From Alkalimonas cellulosilytica (lineage in GTDB: Bacteria; Pseudomonadota; Gammaproteobacteria; Enterobacterales; Alteromonadaceae), in NCBI RefSeq assembly GCF_036325985.1, contig NZ_JAUHLI010000006.1:124001-188000 (forward strand): DNA of 64,000 nt. Direction: 5' to 3'. A program made the translations under genes and the position numbers. The notes beneath the pieces were generated by a model. It saw only the letters and a list, made by a program, of their open reading frames with translations. It did no database searches and was not told where the DNA came from. Shown one piece after another: positions 41,888 to 50,495 of the stretch. Numbering within the stretch: the first letter of the stretch is position 1; each line of letters begins with the position of its first letter.

Positions 41888-43099
41888 TTAAGCTTCCTTA
41901 GCATGCTGCCCGGACCAAAGAATAGGCTTGTACAGTAACAGCAGGCTGACCACAAAGAGGCTGGCGCCAATCTGCAGCATCAAGCCGAAATGGCTGTCAG
42001 CGATCAATGCCGAAGCCAGCAGAGGCCCTGTGGCCAGGCCGACAGAAGACACCAGCGCCACCAGGGTCGCCAGCCGGCCGGAGCTATCCAGGGCTGAGGT
42101 TGCTGCCAACAAGAAGGATTGCACCGCTGGCCAGGAAAAGAACAACAGTGCCAGCGCCAGGGGATAGGACGGACCTTGCCTGGGATAAGTGAGCAGGATG
42201 GCAGCGCTGATGGAGAACACGCAGCCAGCAATCAGCCAGGGGAGGCGACCATAGCTATTGCCCAGCATCATGGGTAACAGAGCGCCCAGCAAACCCAGCA
42301 TCCCGGTCACTGCGATGGTGGTGCTGACGCTTTCATGGTGCACACCCGCGGCAGTGCCGATTAACGCAGCATAGGCCCAGATGGCACTGGCGGCGATTTG
42401 GTACACCAGCATGGCTGCCAGCAGCAACAGCACCGTGATGACAGCTCTGCCATGCTGGTTGCTGGGTGAGATACCAGGCACCTGATCGGGGGCCGCCTGC
42501 AGCCGGCCAGCTGGCAGTAAGCACACCAACACCAGGCTAAGCACTGCAAAGCTGGCCATCACATAAAAGACAGCATGGGCACTGAGCATGGCTTCGAGCG
42601 TGGGCAGCAGGTAAATTACCAGGGAGCCAACACTGAATTGCACAAACAATAAAGCGCCAAAGGCCCGATCGGGGTAAGGGTGTCGTGCCAGCAGGGCCAC
42701 ACCCAAGCCAAGGGCGAGACCACCAGCCAGGCCGGCGAGAAAGCGCCAGCCGAGCAGCAGCAAGAAATCATCCAGCCAGAGGGTGGCAATATCCATGCTT
42801 GCCAACAGCAGTAAAGCTGCTATTAGCACCGGGCGAAAACGGATGTGGCGTACTAAGAAAATCGCCAGACTGGTGCCACACAAAGCACCGTAGCCATTCA
42901 GTGCTACGATTTGGCCCGCCTGTACCTCACTAAAACCAATGTCACCGGCCAGTGCACTGACCAGAGCCGGGAGAAAGTTGATGTAAGACAAGCCGCTCAT
43001 GGTGATAAAGGCTAGCAGCAGGGCTGCCAGCCAGTGGTGAAGATCTGGTCTGTTGCTGGCGGTTGCTATGACCGTAGAAAATGTTGAAATGCGCAACAT
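41888..43099 (-). CDS. MFS transporter
   Basis: A 403-residue major-facilitator protein with 12 predicted transmembrane helices. The motif A-like loop and the usual charged stretches are weak, but LAGGLALGLGVALLARHPYPDRAFGALLF is a typical central feature. The substrate is unknown. AGGATAAC lies just before the ATG. The LysR-type regulator is divergent with a 152-bp gap that holds a 17-bp palindrome, so it is probably regulated by it. Confidence 0.88.
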   Translation of the reverse strand: MLRISTFSTVIATASNRPDLHHWLAALLLAFITMSGLSYINFLPALVSALAGDIGFSEVQAGQIVALNGYGALCGTSLAIFLVRHIRFRPVLIAALLLLASMDIATLWLDDFLLLLGWRFLAGLAGGLALGLGVALLARHPYPDRAFGALLFVQFSVGSLVIYLLPTLEAMLSAHAVFYVMASFAVLSLVLVCLLPAGRLQAAPDQVPGISPSNQHGRAVITVLLLLAAMLVYQIAASAIWAYAALIGTAAGVHHESVSTTIAVTGMLGLLGALLPMMLGNSYGRLPWLIAGCVFSISAAILLTYPRQGPSYPLALALLFFSWPAVQSFLLAATSALDSSGRLATLVALVSSVGLATGPLLASALIADSHFGLMLQIGASLFVVSLLLLYKPILWSGQHAKEA

Positions 43100-43187
43100 A
43101 GTTATCCTCTGTATCCTTCTGCTCGTTGTTGGCTGGTATTCTATGGTCGTACACTTAAAAGAAAATTAGCTGTAACACCCTTTCACT

Positions 43188-43204
43188 CATGAATACAATT
43201 CATG
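43188..43204. promoter_or_regulatory. Palindromic operator between MFS and LysR genes
   Basis: A perfect palindrome CATGAAT-ACA-ATTCATG, with a further overlapping half site (ATTCATGAATTTCATGG) to its right. It is placed between divergent genes, and its T-N11-A spacing fits a LysR-family binding site. Binding is inferred. Confidence 0.6.
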
Positions 43205-43251
43205 AATTTCATGGTATTTTGGATTGATTGTAGGGCTGAGGGCAGTGAGTA

Positions 43252-44217
43252 ATGATGGACAAACTGCGTTTGTTGGAGATTTTTTTAGCAACTTGTGATG
43301 GTGGTAGCTTCGCCGCCGCAGCCAAAAGCTGTGGTACGGATCCTTCTACCGTAAGCAAAGCCATTGGCCGGCTCGAGGCACAATTGGCATTGACACTCTT
43401 CCAGCGTTCGACCCGGCGTTTAAGCATTACCGAGGCTGGACGGCGTTATGCGGCGACGGTGCGCAGCATGATGCAGGAGCTTAGTTGCTGCGAGCGTGAG
43501 CTTCAGCAATTAAATGACCGGCCTGGCGGGGTGCTTCGGATCACGTGCGCTGTCTGTTACGGCCATCTCTATCTGCGCCCGATGCTACAGGCATTCAGTC
43601 AGCGTTATCCGGCGATACAGCTGGATTTGCAACTCAATGATCTGCATGTTGATCTGATAGAAAACGACATCGATATCGCCCTGCGCACCGGCTACATCAA
43701 AGACAGTCGGCTGGTCGCAAGGCGCTTAAGCCCGATGGATTTTCTGGTCTGTGCTTCCCCTGGCTATTTATCCCAGCATGGCACGCCGGCTTATGCCGAT
43801 GAGTTTACCCAGCATGCCTGGATAGGCTTTCGCTTCAAACAAACCCAGCAGCTGCAACCTATCATGCTGCCAGATGCCGATGGCAACTATCAACCCACTG
43901 CTTTGCAGCCAAGGCATATCACCGATGATGGCGAAGCCATGGCCCAGCTGTGTGCCGATGGCGTGGGTTTTGCGCAGTTGCCTCACTTTCTGGCTAAAGA
44001 GGGGCTGCAAAGCGGGGCTTTGGTTTCGCTGTACCCTTACTACCGGCCACCGGAGCCAGACAACGGCGTTTTTGCCATTTACCCCAAGCGCGATTACTTG
44101 CCTGCCCGGGTCAGAGTCTTTCTCGACGGTTTGCTGGAGTTTTTAGAAGCGCAGGGCGAGGGTGCACACCACACCTGGGCTGAGCAGCTGACACCGTTGG
44201 TTAGTTTTCGCCACTGA
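43252..44217 (+). CDS. LysR-type transcriptional regulator
   Basis: A 321-residue LTTR. The N-terminal winged helix-turn-helix is LEIFLATCDGGSFAAAAKSCGTDPSTVSKAIGRLEAQLALTLFQRSTRRLSITEAGRR; the C-terminal substrate-binding domain starts at about residue 90 (GGVLRITCAVCYGHLYLRPMLQAF). ATG 43252 and 43255 are both possible. The inducer is unknown; the likely target is the divergent MFS/AhpD-like pair. Confidence 0.92.
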   Translation: MMDKLRLLEIFLATCDGGSFAAAAKSCGTDPSTVSKAIGRLEAQLALTLFQRSTRRLSITEAGRRYAATVRSMMQELSCCERELQQLNDRPGGVLRITCAVCYGHLYLRPMLQAFSQRYPAIQLDLQLNDLHVDLIENDIDIALRTGYIKDSRLVARRLSPMDFLVCASPGYLSQHGTPAYADEFTQHAWIGFRFKQTQQLQPIMLPDADGNYQPTALQPRHITDDGEAMAQLCADGVGFAQLPHFLAKEGLQSGALVSLYPYYRPPEPDNGVFAIYPKRDYLPARVRVFLDGLLEFLEAQGEGAHHTWAEQLTPLVSFRH

Positions 44218-44219
44218 GC

Positions 44220-44609
44220 TCAGGGTTTCTGAACTACGCACGAGGAAAGATTTTTGGCGGCTTTAATTAGTTTTTCGTCAAAGGTTTTGAAAGTCGGCAA
44301 CTGCTGGCTTTGGGCTAAATGAAAAGCATCGGCAAAATCCAGCCCTTGCTGATGCCAGTCCAAAACTTGTGCCATCAGATACGGATTGGATAAAGCCACG
44401 TTTGGCAACCCAAATAACTTTCTAAGTGCTGCGCAAATCTGCTGGGGTTCGAAGTCGTATGCGAAGCGCAGTACCCACTCAGTTTCCAGAATCACGGTAT
44501 CGGGTATAAATATTTGTTCGGCTTCGAATAGTTGAAGACTGGCCGCATACTGCACCGCATCGTCCTTGGTGAGTAGCCGGACAATGATGTTGGTATCAAT
44601 TGCTATCAC
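44220..44609 (-). CDS. vapC: PIN-domain toxin (VapC-like RNase)
   Basis: A 129-residue PIN-domain protein, a metal-dependent RNase. Acidic residues expected at the site are seen: MIAIDTNIIVRLL (Asp5), ETEWVLRFAY (Glu), and DFADAFHLAQ (the aspartate pair). The start is GTG 44609. It overlaps the upstream antitoxin gene by 14 nt. Type II toxin-antitoxin function is a family inference. Confidence 0.85.
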   Translation of the reverse strand: MIAIDTNIIVRLLTKDDAVQYAASLQLFEAEQIFIPDTVILETEWVLRFAYDFEPQQICAALRKLFGLPNVALSNPYLMAQVLDWHQQGLDFADAFHLAQSQQLPTFKTFDEKLIKAAKNLSSCVVQKP

Positions 44610-44859
44610 GCCAGGCCTTTTTCGCGGCTTGTTTCATTGCGGTTTCAATCTCTGCATTGGTCTTGCTGCTGCCAGAATAGGGCAAGCTGCCAGCAACCTC
44701 TGTCAGTGCGGTTGGGGCAAAGGGGGCTTTCGGCTTTAGCAAAACACCACCCTCTTGTTCAATCACTTGCAGCTCTAAACCTGATTCCCAGTGATGAGAT
44801 TGCCGGATATGCTTCGGTATGATGACCTGGCCTTTGCTGGATAATTTGGTGGTTTCCAC
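44596..44859 (-). CDS. vapB: AbrB/VapB-family antitoxin
   Basis: An 87-residue protein: a swapped-hairpin AbrB DNA-binding fold (TTKLSSKGQVIIPKHIRQSHHWESG) followed by a helical, charged C-terminus that would mask the toxin. The start is GTG 44859. It is upstream of and overlaps the PIN-domain gene, the usual order for vapBC. Confidence 0.85.
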   Translation of the reverse strand: METTKLSSKGQVIIPKHIRQSHHWESGLELQVIEQEGGVLLKPKAPFAPTALTEVAGSLPYSGSSKTNAEIETAMKQAAKKAWRDSN

Positions 44860-45040
44860 GGCAGCTATTTCGTAAAGTAAGACTTAGGTAAGATTATGGT
44901 GCCGGATGCAGTTTGTCAAGAATCATGGCTTTAACGAAGCAAGGTTTCTGGTGATATTATGCTTCAAAAGTTTGCTATTAACTCGCTGGCGTTTTAAAAA
45001 AATGAACAGGGTATCCAGTACATTAAGGAAAAATAGTCAT

Positions 45041-45145
45041 ATGCAGAAAATCAATCAAGACGTGCAGAAATTGGCGGCGCAGCAAAAGGCCGCAGAGCTT
45101 GAAAGCCTGTATCAACAGGACAAATTAGCAGAGCTTAATGAATAG
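45041..45145 (+). CDS. Possible small helical protein (34 residues)
   Basis: ATG 45041 gives a short, charged, strongly helical protein (QKINQDVQKLAAQQKAAELESLY) that ends 133 nt before kdpF. TAAGGA lies 13 nt upstream, a little far. An in-frame ATG at 45002 would lengthen it. No family recognised; it may be spurious. Confidence 0.3.
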   Translation: MQKINQDVQKLAAQQKAAELESLYQQDKLAELNE

Positions 45146-45277
45146 TTTGAAGCACAGCGTCGCACTTTACACTTTCTTTATTCATACTTAGACATTCTTT
45201 ATGCCATCCACGGCTTCTTAATCTAGAAAAATTACGCCAAAACCTCAGAGAATCATGCCTCCAATCAGGAGGTACCC
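45146..45277 (+). promoter_or_regulatory. kdp leader/promoter region
   Basis: A 132-bp stretch between the small frame and kdpF. T-rich segments (TTTACACTTTCTTTATTCATAC from 45166) resemble the T-tract sites bound by KdpE in E. coli, but I cannot define a consensus here. AGGAGG at 45267-45272 is the kdpF ribosome-binding site. Confidence 0.35.
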
Positions 45278-45358
45278 ATGAATACATTGTTGTTGCTTAT
45301 CACTATTTTTCTGTTGGTCTACTTGGCATTCGCCATGTTTTACCCAGAAAAGTTCTAG
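45278..45358 (+). CDS. kdpF: KdpF, small subunit of the potassium ATPase
   Basis: A 26-residue single-helix membrane peptide (NTLLLLITIFLLVYLAFAMF, then YPEKF), close to E. coli KdpF (29 residues) in length and pattern and in its YPEKF end. AGGAGG lies 5 nt before the ATG. KdpF stabilises the KdpABC complex. The stop is 8 nt before kdpA. Confidence 0.9.
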   Translation: MNTLLLLITIFLLVYLAFAMFYPEKF

Positions 45359-45366
45359 GAGAAGTT

Positions 45367-47094
45367 ATGCTTGAGGTTTCTACGATTATTTTGCTGACAC
45401 TAGCACTGGCTTGGCCATTAAGTCGCTATATGGCAGGGGTGTTTAATCAAAGTCCCCACTTTAGTGATCGACTATTTCTGCCGCTTGAGTCACTTTTATA
45501 CACCTTGTTAGGCGTTCAGGCTTCGCAGGGCATGACTTGGCAAGTCTATGCGAAAGCTTTTCTACTAACAAACTTGATGTTTGGTATCCTGGCATTTCTC
45601 ATTCTTAAGTTTCAGCATATTCTCCCCTTAAACCCGGATGGCATAGGGGCGTTGAGCTGGGATCTTGCTTTGCATACGGCTGTTTCGTTCTTAACCAATA
45701 CCAATCAACAGCATTACAGCGGTCAAGCTCAACTGACGTATCTGTCGCAAGGAACGTTAATTGTTACGTTGCAGTTTTTGACACCCGCGATGGGTTTGGC
45801 TGCCTGCTTGGCAATATTACGTGCTATGTCTGGTGGTCGTAATCATCAGAGCGCTAAAGAAGGGGAACCGCGGGATCTGGGAAACTTTTATGTTGATACG
45901 ACCCGGGCGGTGTTTCGGGTACTGATGCCCATTGCCTTCGTACTTTCATTGTTGTTGGTTTGGCAAGGTACACCCAGTACCTTTCAAGGGGCAGCCATGG
46001 CGACAACCTTAGATCCTGCCACTGAGGTGGTGCAGCAAGAAATCCCTCGTGGGCCTGCGGCCGCTATGATTGCCATTAAACAACTTGGTACCAATGGCGG
46101 GGGCTATTTTGGACCCAACAGCAGCAACCCATATGAGAACCCGACTCCGCTGAGCAATGTTCTGCAACTGATCGCCATATGGTTGATCCCTATTGCACTG
46201 GTATTGATGGCCGGCTCAGTGCTTAGGAGCCGTTCATTCTCGGCGATGGCTTTTGTGGTTATGGGCGTGCTCAGTCTGAGCTTGATTACGGCGACGATAT
46301 ACAGCGAGCGACAGCAAAATGCAGCCTTGGCTGATTTAAGTCATCCCGGTTCGAATATGGAAGGAAAAGAATTCCGGTTTGGTTCGGATACTTCTGCACT
46401 GTGGGCAACGTTAACCACCCAAACCTCGAATGGCTCTGTCAATGCCATGCATGACTCTTTGAATCCAATCGCAGGGTTAACTACACGGGCCGGTATGCTG
46501 ATCAATGCCATCTGGGGTGGTATTGGCAGCGGCTTGATTAACTTTATTGTTTATGTCTGGGTTGCTGTGTTTTTGGCGGGCTTATTGACGGGGCGAACAC
46601 CTGAATTGCTAGGTCGCAAACTAGAAACTAAAGAGATAAGTCTGTTGGGAGGCTTGGTGGTATTACCTGCAGCTGTAATCTTGGTACTGACTGCGGTGAC
46701 AGTGGCATTTCCATCTTTAACAGGCAACACCAATCCCGGTTTCCATGGTATTTCACAGGTCTTCTATGAGTACACTTCTGCTTTTGCCAACAATGGATCT
46801 GGTTTTGAGGGACTGGACGATGATACGCCCTGGTGGAATCTATCTGCTGTTCTTACCTTGTTGCTTGGCCGCTATTTGCCAATTATCTTGCCATTGGCTG
46901 TAGCAGGCATGATGGCCTCAAAGCGGGTTTCACAGCAATCCAGTAATGCCATTACATTATCCAGTCTGACCTTTTGCATCACGTTGGTGGTGGTGATCTT
47001 AATGTTGAATTTCCTTTCATTTCTGCCATCCGCAGTATTGGGGCCTATTGGTGAAGGTCTGGAGCTTGCGGTGATTGGTAAGGAGTCGTTCTAA
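45367..47094 (+). CDS. kdpA: Potassium-transporting ATPase subunit KdpA
   Basis: A 575-residue channel-like subunit (E. coli 557) that forms the K+ pathway. The four selectivity-filter regions are recognisable: FLTNTNQQHYSG, IKQLGTNGGGYFGPNSSNPYENPTPLSN, SVNAMHDSLNP, and FANNGSGFEG. There are about ten transmembrane helices. AGGAG precedes the ATG. It overlaps kdpB by 1 nt (TAATG). Slightly longer than E. coli, mainly in the loops. Confidence 0.97.
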   Translation: MLEVSTIILLTLALAWPLSRYMAGVFNQSPHFSDRLFLPLESLLYTLLGVQASQGMTWQVYAKAFLLTNLMFGILAFLILKFQHILPLNPDGIGALSWDLALHTAVSFLTNTNQQHYSGQAQLTYLSQGTLIVTLQFLTPAMGLAACLAILRAMSGGRNHQSAKEGEPRDLGNFYVDTTRAVFRVLMPIAFVLSLLLVWQGTPSTFQGAAMATTLDPATEVVQQEIPRGPAAAMIAIKQLGTNGGGYFGPNSSNPYENPTPLSNVLQLIAIWLIPIALVLMAGSVLRSRSFSAMAFVVMGVLSLSLITATIYSERQQNAALADLSHPGSNMEGKEFRFGSDTSALWATLTTQTSNGSVNAMHDSLNPIAGLTTRAGMLINAIWGGIGSGLINFIVYVWVAVFLAGLLTGRTPELLGRKLETKEISLLGGLVVLPAAVILVLTAVTVAFPSLTGNTNPGFHGISQVFYEYTSAFANNGSGFEGLDDDTPWWNLSAVLTLLLGRYLPIILPLAVAGMMASKRVSQQSSNAITLSSLTFCITLVVVILMLNFLSFLPSAVLGPIGEGLELAVIGKESF

Positions 47095-49088
47095 TGCAAA
47101 CCTCTAATTTCAAGAGCATCATCATGGTTTCTTTGGTGAAGCTGTTACCGCAACATGCTTTTAAGAACCCGGTCATGTTTGTTGTCTGGCTTGGTACACT
47201 GGTGTCGTTGTTGCTTAGTTTTCAACTAATGTTGCAGCAACAGCCATTTGGATTGGCGATCAGTTGCAGTGTCATTTTATTGTTCACACTGTTGTTTGCA
47301 AACTTCTCAGAAGCTTTTGCTGAAGCTCGGGGGCAAGGCCAGGCTCAGTCCCTTAAAGCAACGCGTGCTGCGTTAAAAGCGACACGCATCAGCGCAGGGA
47401 AGCTCGATAGTGTGGATGCATCACTGTTAAAACCCGGTGATCAGGTTTTGGTCAAAGCGGGTGAGGTGATTCCTGTCGATGGTGAAATCCTTAAGGGGTT
47501 CGGTACCGTCAATGAGTCGGCGGTAACAGGAGAGTCTGCTGCCGTGCTCCGGGAAGCAAATACTGATCGTTCAAGTGTGATTGCTGGCACCATTTTGCTG
47601 ACTGGTGAGCTTGTTGTGCAAGTGAGCCAGGAACCAGGTCATAGCTTTCTGGATAAAATGATTGCCCTGGTCGAGGGGGCTGAACGGAAAAAAACACCCA
47701 ATGAGCAAGCGTTAACCGTGTTGCTTGCCGCTCTGACAATGGTGTTTGTGTTGGTGGTTGCGACCCTGCCTCCTATAGCGAGTTTTTTGGACGTAAGTCT
47801 GGATTATGTGATGCTGATTGCATTGCTGGTCTGCCTTATACCTACCACGATCGGCGGGTTATTGCCTGCGATTGGTATAGCTGGTATGAACCGTGCTTTA
47901 CAAGCCAATGTGATTGCCAAGTCTGGTAAGGCGGTTGAAGTCGCCGGTGATATTGATACCTTATTGCTGGATAAAACGGGCACCATTACTTATGGTGATC
48001 GCCAGGCTACAGAGTTTTTACCAGTGCAAGGGGTAAGCATCACTCAGCTTGCCATAGCGGCAGGTATCAGCTCTTTGAACGATCCAACCCCGGAAGGAAA
48101 GTCTGTTCTCAAACTAACACTTGATCACACCGACCTGCCGGAAGAGGTTGCTATTCAGGAGTCCATTCCATTTACTGCTGAAACCCGCATTTCCGGAAAC
48201 ACCCTTACCAACCAAAGCATCGCGGTAAAAGGCTCTGCCGATGCGATCATCAAATGGGCGTTGCAACGTGAGTTGCGGATCCCGGCGAATCTTGACCTTC
48301 TGGTCAATCAGGTTGCCAAGTCAGGTGGCACCCCCTTGGTTGTTGCCATGGATACGGCCATTCTTGGTGTTGTCGCTTTAACCGATGTGATTAAACCTGG
48401 CGTCGCGGAGCGTTTTGCCAGCTTACGGGCATTGGGCGTTAAAACCATTATGGTAACAGGGGATAACCCGGTGACAGCGGGGGTGATAGCCGCGCAGGCT
48501 GGGGTGGATGACTTTGTTGCTGAAGCAAAGCCTGAAGACAAGCTGCAATTGATCCGACAAGAGCAAGACGCAGGCCGTTTGGTTGCGATGGTTGGGGATG
48601 GTACCAACGATGCGCCAGCGCTTGCCCAAGCGGACATTGGTTTGGCCATGAACAATGGTACGCAAGCAGCCAAAGAGGCTGGCAACATGGTGGACTTGGA
48701 TTCGGATCCTACCAAGCTACTGGCCGTGGTTGAGATTGGCAAACAGCTGTTGATCACGCGTGGCGCTTTAACCACCTTCTCGCTGGCCAATGATGTTGCC
48801 AAGTACTTTGCCATTATTCCTGCCGTGTTTGCGGGGGCAATTCCCAGTATTGCCGCACTGAACTTTATGCAACTTCATAGTCCTGGCACTGCTGTCGTCT
48901 CTGCCTTGATATTTAATGCATTGATCATCCCTGCCTTAATTCCATTAGCCATGAGAGGTGTTCGTTTGAAAGCTGCCACAGCCGATGTGTTGTTAAAGCA
49001 CAACATGCTGATCTATGGCTTGGGTGGTGTTCTGGTGCCATTCGTGGCGATTAAAGGGATTGATATGTTTTTGTCGATGTTTCTATAG
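47094..49088 (+). CDS. kdpB: Potassium-transporting ATPase subunit KdpB
   Basis: A 664-residue P-type ATPase catalytic subunit. The phosphorylated aspartate is Asp293 in LLLDKTGTITYGD. TGES appears in VNESAVTGESAAVL, the hinge is MVTGDNPVTAG, and MVGDGTNDAPALAQADIGLAM is the P-domain motif. E. coli KdpB is 682 residues, so this copy is slightly shorter. It couples ATP hydrolysis to K+ uptake through KdpA. Confidence 0.97.
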   Translation: MQTSNFKSIIMVSLVKLLPQHAFKNPVMFVVWLGTLVSLLLSFQLMLQQQPFGLAISCSVILLFTLLFANFSEAFAEARGQGQAQSLKATRAALKATRISAGKLDSVDASLLKPGDQVLVKAGEVIPVDGEILKGFGTVNESAVTGESAAVLREANTDRSSVIAGTILLTGELVVQVSQEPGHSFLDKMIALVEGAERKKTPNEQALTVLLAALTMVFVLVVATLPPIASFLDVSLDYVMLIALLVCLIPTTIGGLLPAIGIAGMNRALQANVIAKSGKAVEVAGDIDTLLLDKTGTITYGDRQATEFLPVQGVSITQLAIAAGISSLNDPTPEGKSVLKLTLDHTDLPEEVAIQESIPFTAETRISGNTLTNQSIAVKGSADAIIKWALQRELRIPANLDLLVNQVAKSGGTPLVVAMDTAILGVVALTDVIKPGVAERFASLRALGVKTIMVTGDNPVTAGVIAAQAGVDDFVAEAKPEDKLQLIRQEQDAGRLVAMVGDGTNDAPALAQADIGLAMNNGTQAAKEAGNMVDLDSDPTKLLAVVEIGKQLLITRGALTTFSLANDVAKYFAIIPAVFAGAIPSIAALNFMQLHSPGTAVVSALIFNALIIPALIPLAMRGVRLKAATADVLLKHNMLIYGLGGVLVPFVAIKGIDMFLSMFL

Positions 49089-49097
49089 GTGGCTGCA

Positions 49098-49736
49098 ATG
49101 AACAAAATGAATCAGCAACACACTCTGTTGTTAACAGAGCTTCGGGGCGCTGCCGAGTTAAAGCGTGTTAGTGGCTTTACTCTGTTGTCCTTATTGGTCT
49201 GTGGTGTGCTCTACACGGGGTTAAGCACGCTCAGTGGAAGCCTGCTATTTCCTGAGCAGGCCAAAGGAAGTCTGATTGTGCATGATGGGGAAGTTCGTGG
49301 CTCTGTGTTGATTGCACAAGCTTTTGAGTCTGAGCGGTATGTCTATGGGCGTCCCAGTGCCGTTGATTATGACCCAACGGATACTGGTGGCAGTAACCTG
49401 GCGCCTTCCAATCCAGAGCTTAGATCGTTAGCAACTGGTTTCAGTCAGCGTATCCAGCAACGTGAGCAGGTCACTGCGCAACAGATTTCGGTTGAATTGA
49501 TTTCGATGTCAGGCTCGGGGTTGGATCCGCATATATCCCCAGGGGCAGCTTCTATGCAAGCTGCACGTGTTGCTGCTGCCAGAGGCGTTGATGAGTCTGC
49601 CATTGTCGCAGTGATCAATGAGCTTACAGAGCGACCTTCATTTGGAGTTTGGGGACAGGCCAGAGTCAATGTCTTGGCGCTGAATATCGCGTTGGATGAT
49701 CGCTTCCCGGTGTTGTCGACGCAAGAAACTTTGTAA
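49098..49736 (+). CDS. kdpC: Potassium-transporting ATPase subunit KdpC
   Basis: A 212-residue protein: one N-terminal membrane helix (GFTLLSLLVCGVLYTGLSTLSG) and a periplasmic domain with YGRPSAVDYDPTDTGGSNLAPSNPEL and SGSGLDPHISPGAASMQAARVAAARG, the KdpC signature. ATG 49098 with AGGTGG at 6 nt is preferred over GTG 49089, which would abut the kdpB stop directly. Confidence 0.95.
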   Translation: MNKMNQQHTLLLTELRGAAELKRVSGFTLLSLLVCGVLYTGLSTLSGSLLFPEQAKGSLIVHDGEVRGSVLIAQAFESERYVYGRPSAVDYDPTDTGGSNLAPSNPELRSLATGFSQRIQQREQVTAQQISVELISMSGSGLDPHISPGAASMQAARVAAARGVDESAIVAVINELTERPSFGVWGQARVNVLALNIALDDRFPVLSTQETL

Positions 49737-49750
49737 TCGTAGAGGATTGT

Positions 49751-50491
49751 ATGAAAAAAATGACAGGTTTGATGACATTGAGTGCCATGATGGCTCTACA
49801 GGGCTGGTGTGGAGGCCCGGTCTGGGCCAGCACAACCCCTGCGTTTGAGTTGGCTGGAGAGGCCGTGTTGATTTCAGACTACCGTTTTCGGGGCGTTTCA
49901 CAAACTGAGCGTAGCCCGGCTGTGCAGCTTGAGTATTCAGCCAGCCACACCTCGGGTTTTTACGCCACTGTCTGGGGATCGAATATCAGCTTCGGAGATG
50001 GCAGTGTGGAGCTGGATACATTGTTGGGCTGGCAAGGGGACTTCGCTGAGTCATTTGGGCTTGATGTGGGGGTGATGCGTTACTGGTACCCGAACGCCGA
50101 TAGAACACAAGGCTACAATTACAATGAATGGTACGCTCACTTTTCCTGGCAACAACTTGAGCTTGGAATGCATTACAGCCCAGATTACTTTGGACAGGAT
50201 GTTGGTCGATTCAGTTACTGGTTTGGTCGCTATAGCTACAGTTTGCAGAGTTATGATGTATTTATATCATTAGGTTATAATCGGTTTGATTCCAGCACGG
50301 ATTTGAATCAACTTTTAGGGGCATTCGATGGCCGTAAGTCGGCCTATTGGGATTACCAGCTTGGAGTGAGCTGGAATTTTGCTGACGATTGGGCCTTTAG
50401 TTTAGCTTGGGTTGGTACCTCAATTGGGCGCAGTCAATGCCTTGAGGACTGTCAAAGTCGGGCTGTTTTTTCATTAAACCGGAGTTTTTAA
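49751..50491 (+). CDS. TorF-family putative outer-membrane porin within the kdp operon
   Basis: A 246-residue protein with a signal peptide (MKKMTGLMTLSAMMALQGWCGGPVWAS) and a body of short amphipathic, aromatic-ended strands (FELAGEAVLISDYRFRGVSQTE; GFYATVWGSNISFG; VFSLNRSF at the C-terminus ending in Phe, as in outer-membrane barrels). FELAGEAVLISDYRFRGVSQTERSPAVQL matches the TorF/Gcw_chp family. It sits 14 nt after kdpC and 4 nt before kdpD, so it is co-transcribed with Kdp. A role in letting K+ or a counter-ion through the outer membrane at low K+ is inference. Confidence 0.83.
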   Translation: MKKMTGLMTLSAMMALQGWCGGPVWASTTPAFELAGEAVLISDYRFRGVSQTERSPAVQLEYSASHTSGFYATVWGSNISFGDGSVELDTLLGWQGDFAESFGLDVGVMRYWYPNADRTQGYNYNEWYAHFSWQQLELGMHYSPDYFGQDVGRFSYWFGRYSYSLQSYDVFISLGYNRFDSSTDLNQLLGAFDGRKSAYWDYQLGVSWNFADDWAFSLAWVGTSIGRSQCLEDCQSRAVFSLNRSF

Positions 50492-50495
50492 ATCC

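Noticed and set aside
45166..45200. KdpE operator
   Set aside because: T-rich stretches resemble it, but no palindrome or defined consensus could be shown; kept only as a low-confidence leader note.
44860..45277. Insertion sequence or attachment site at the start of the potassium island
   Set aside because: No transposase, inverted repeats, target duplication or tRNA end was seen near the VapBC-kdp border.
48308..48814. 168-residue frame antisense to kdpB
   Set aside because: It is a Ser/Ala/Pro/Thr-rich shadow of kdpB with no ribosome-binding site.
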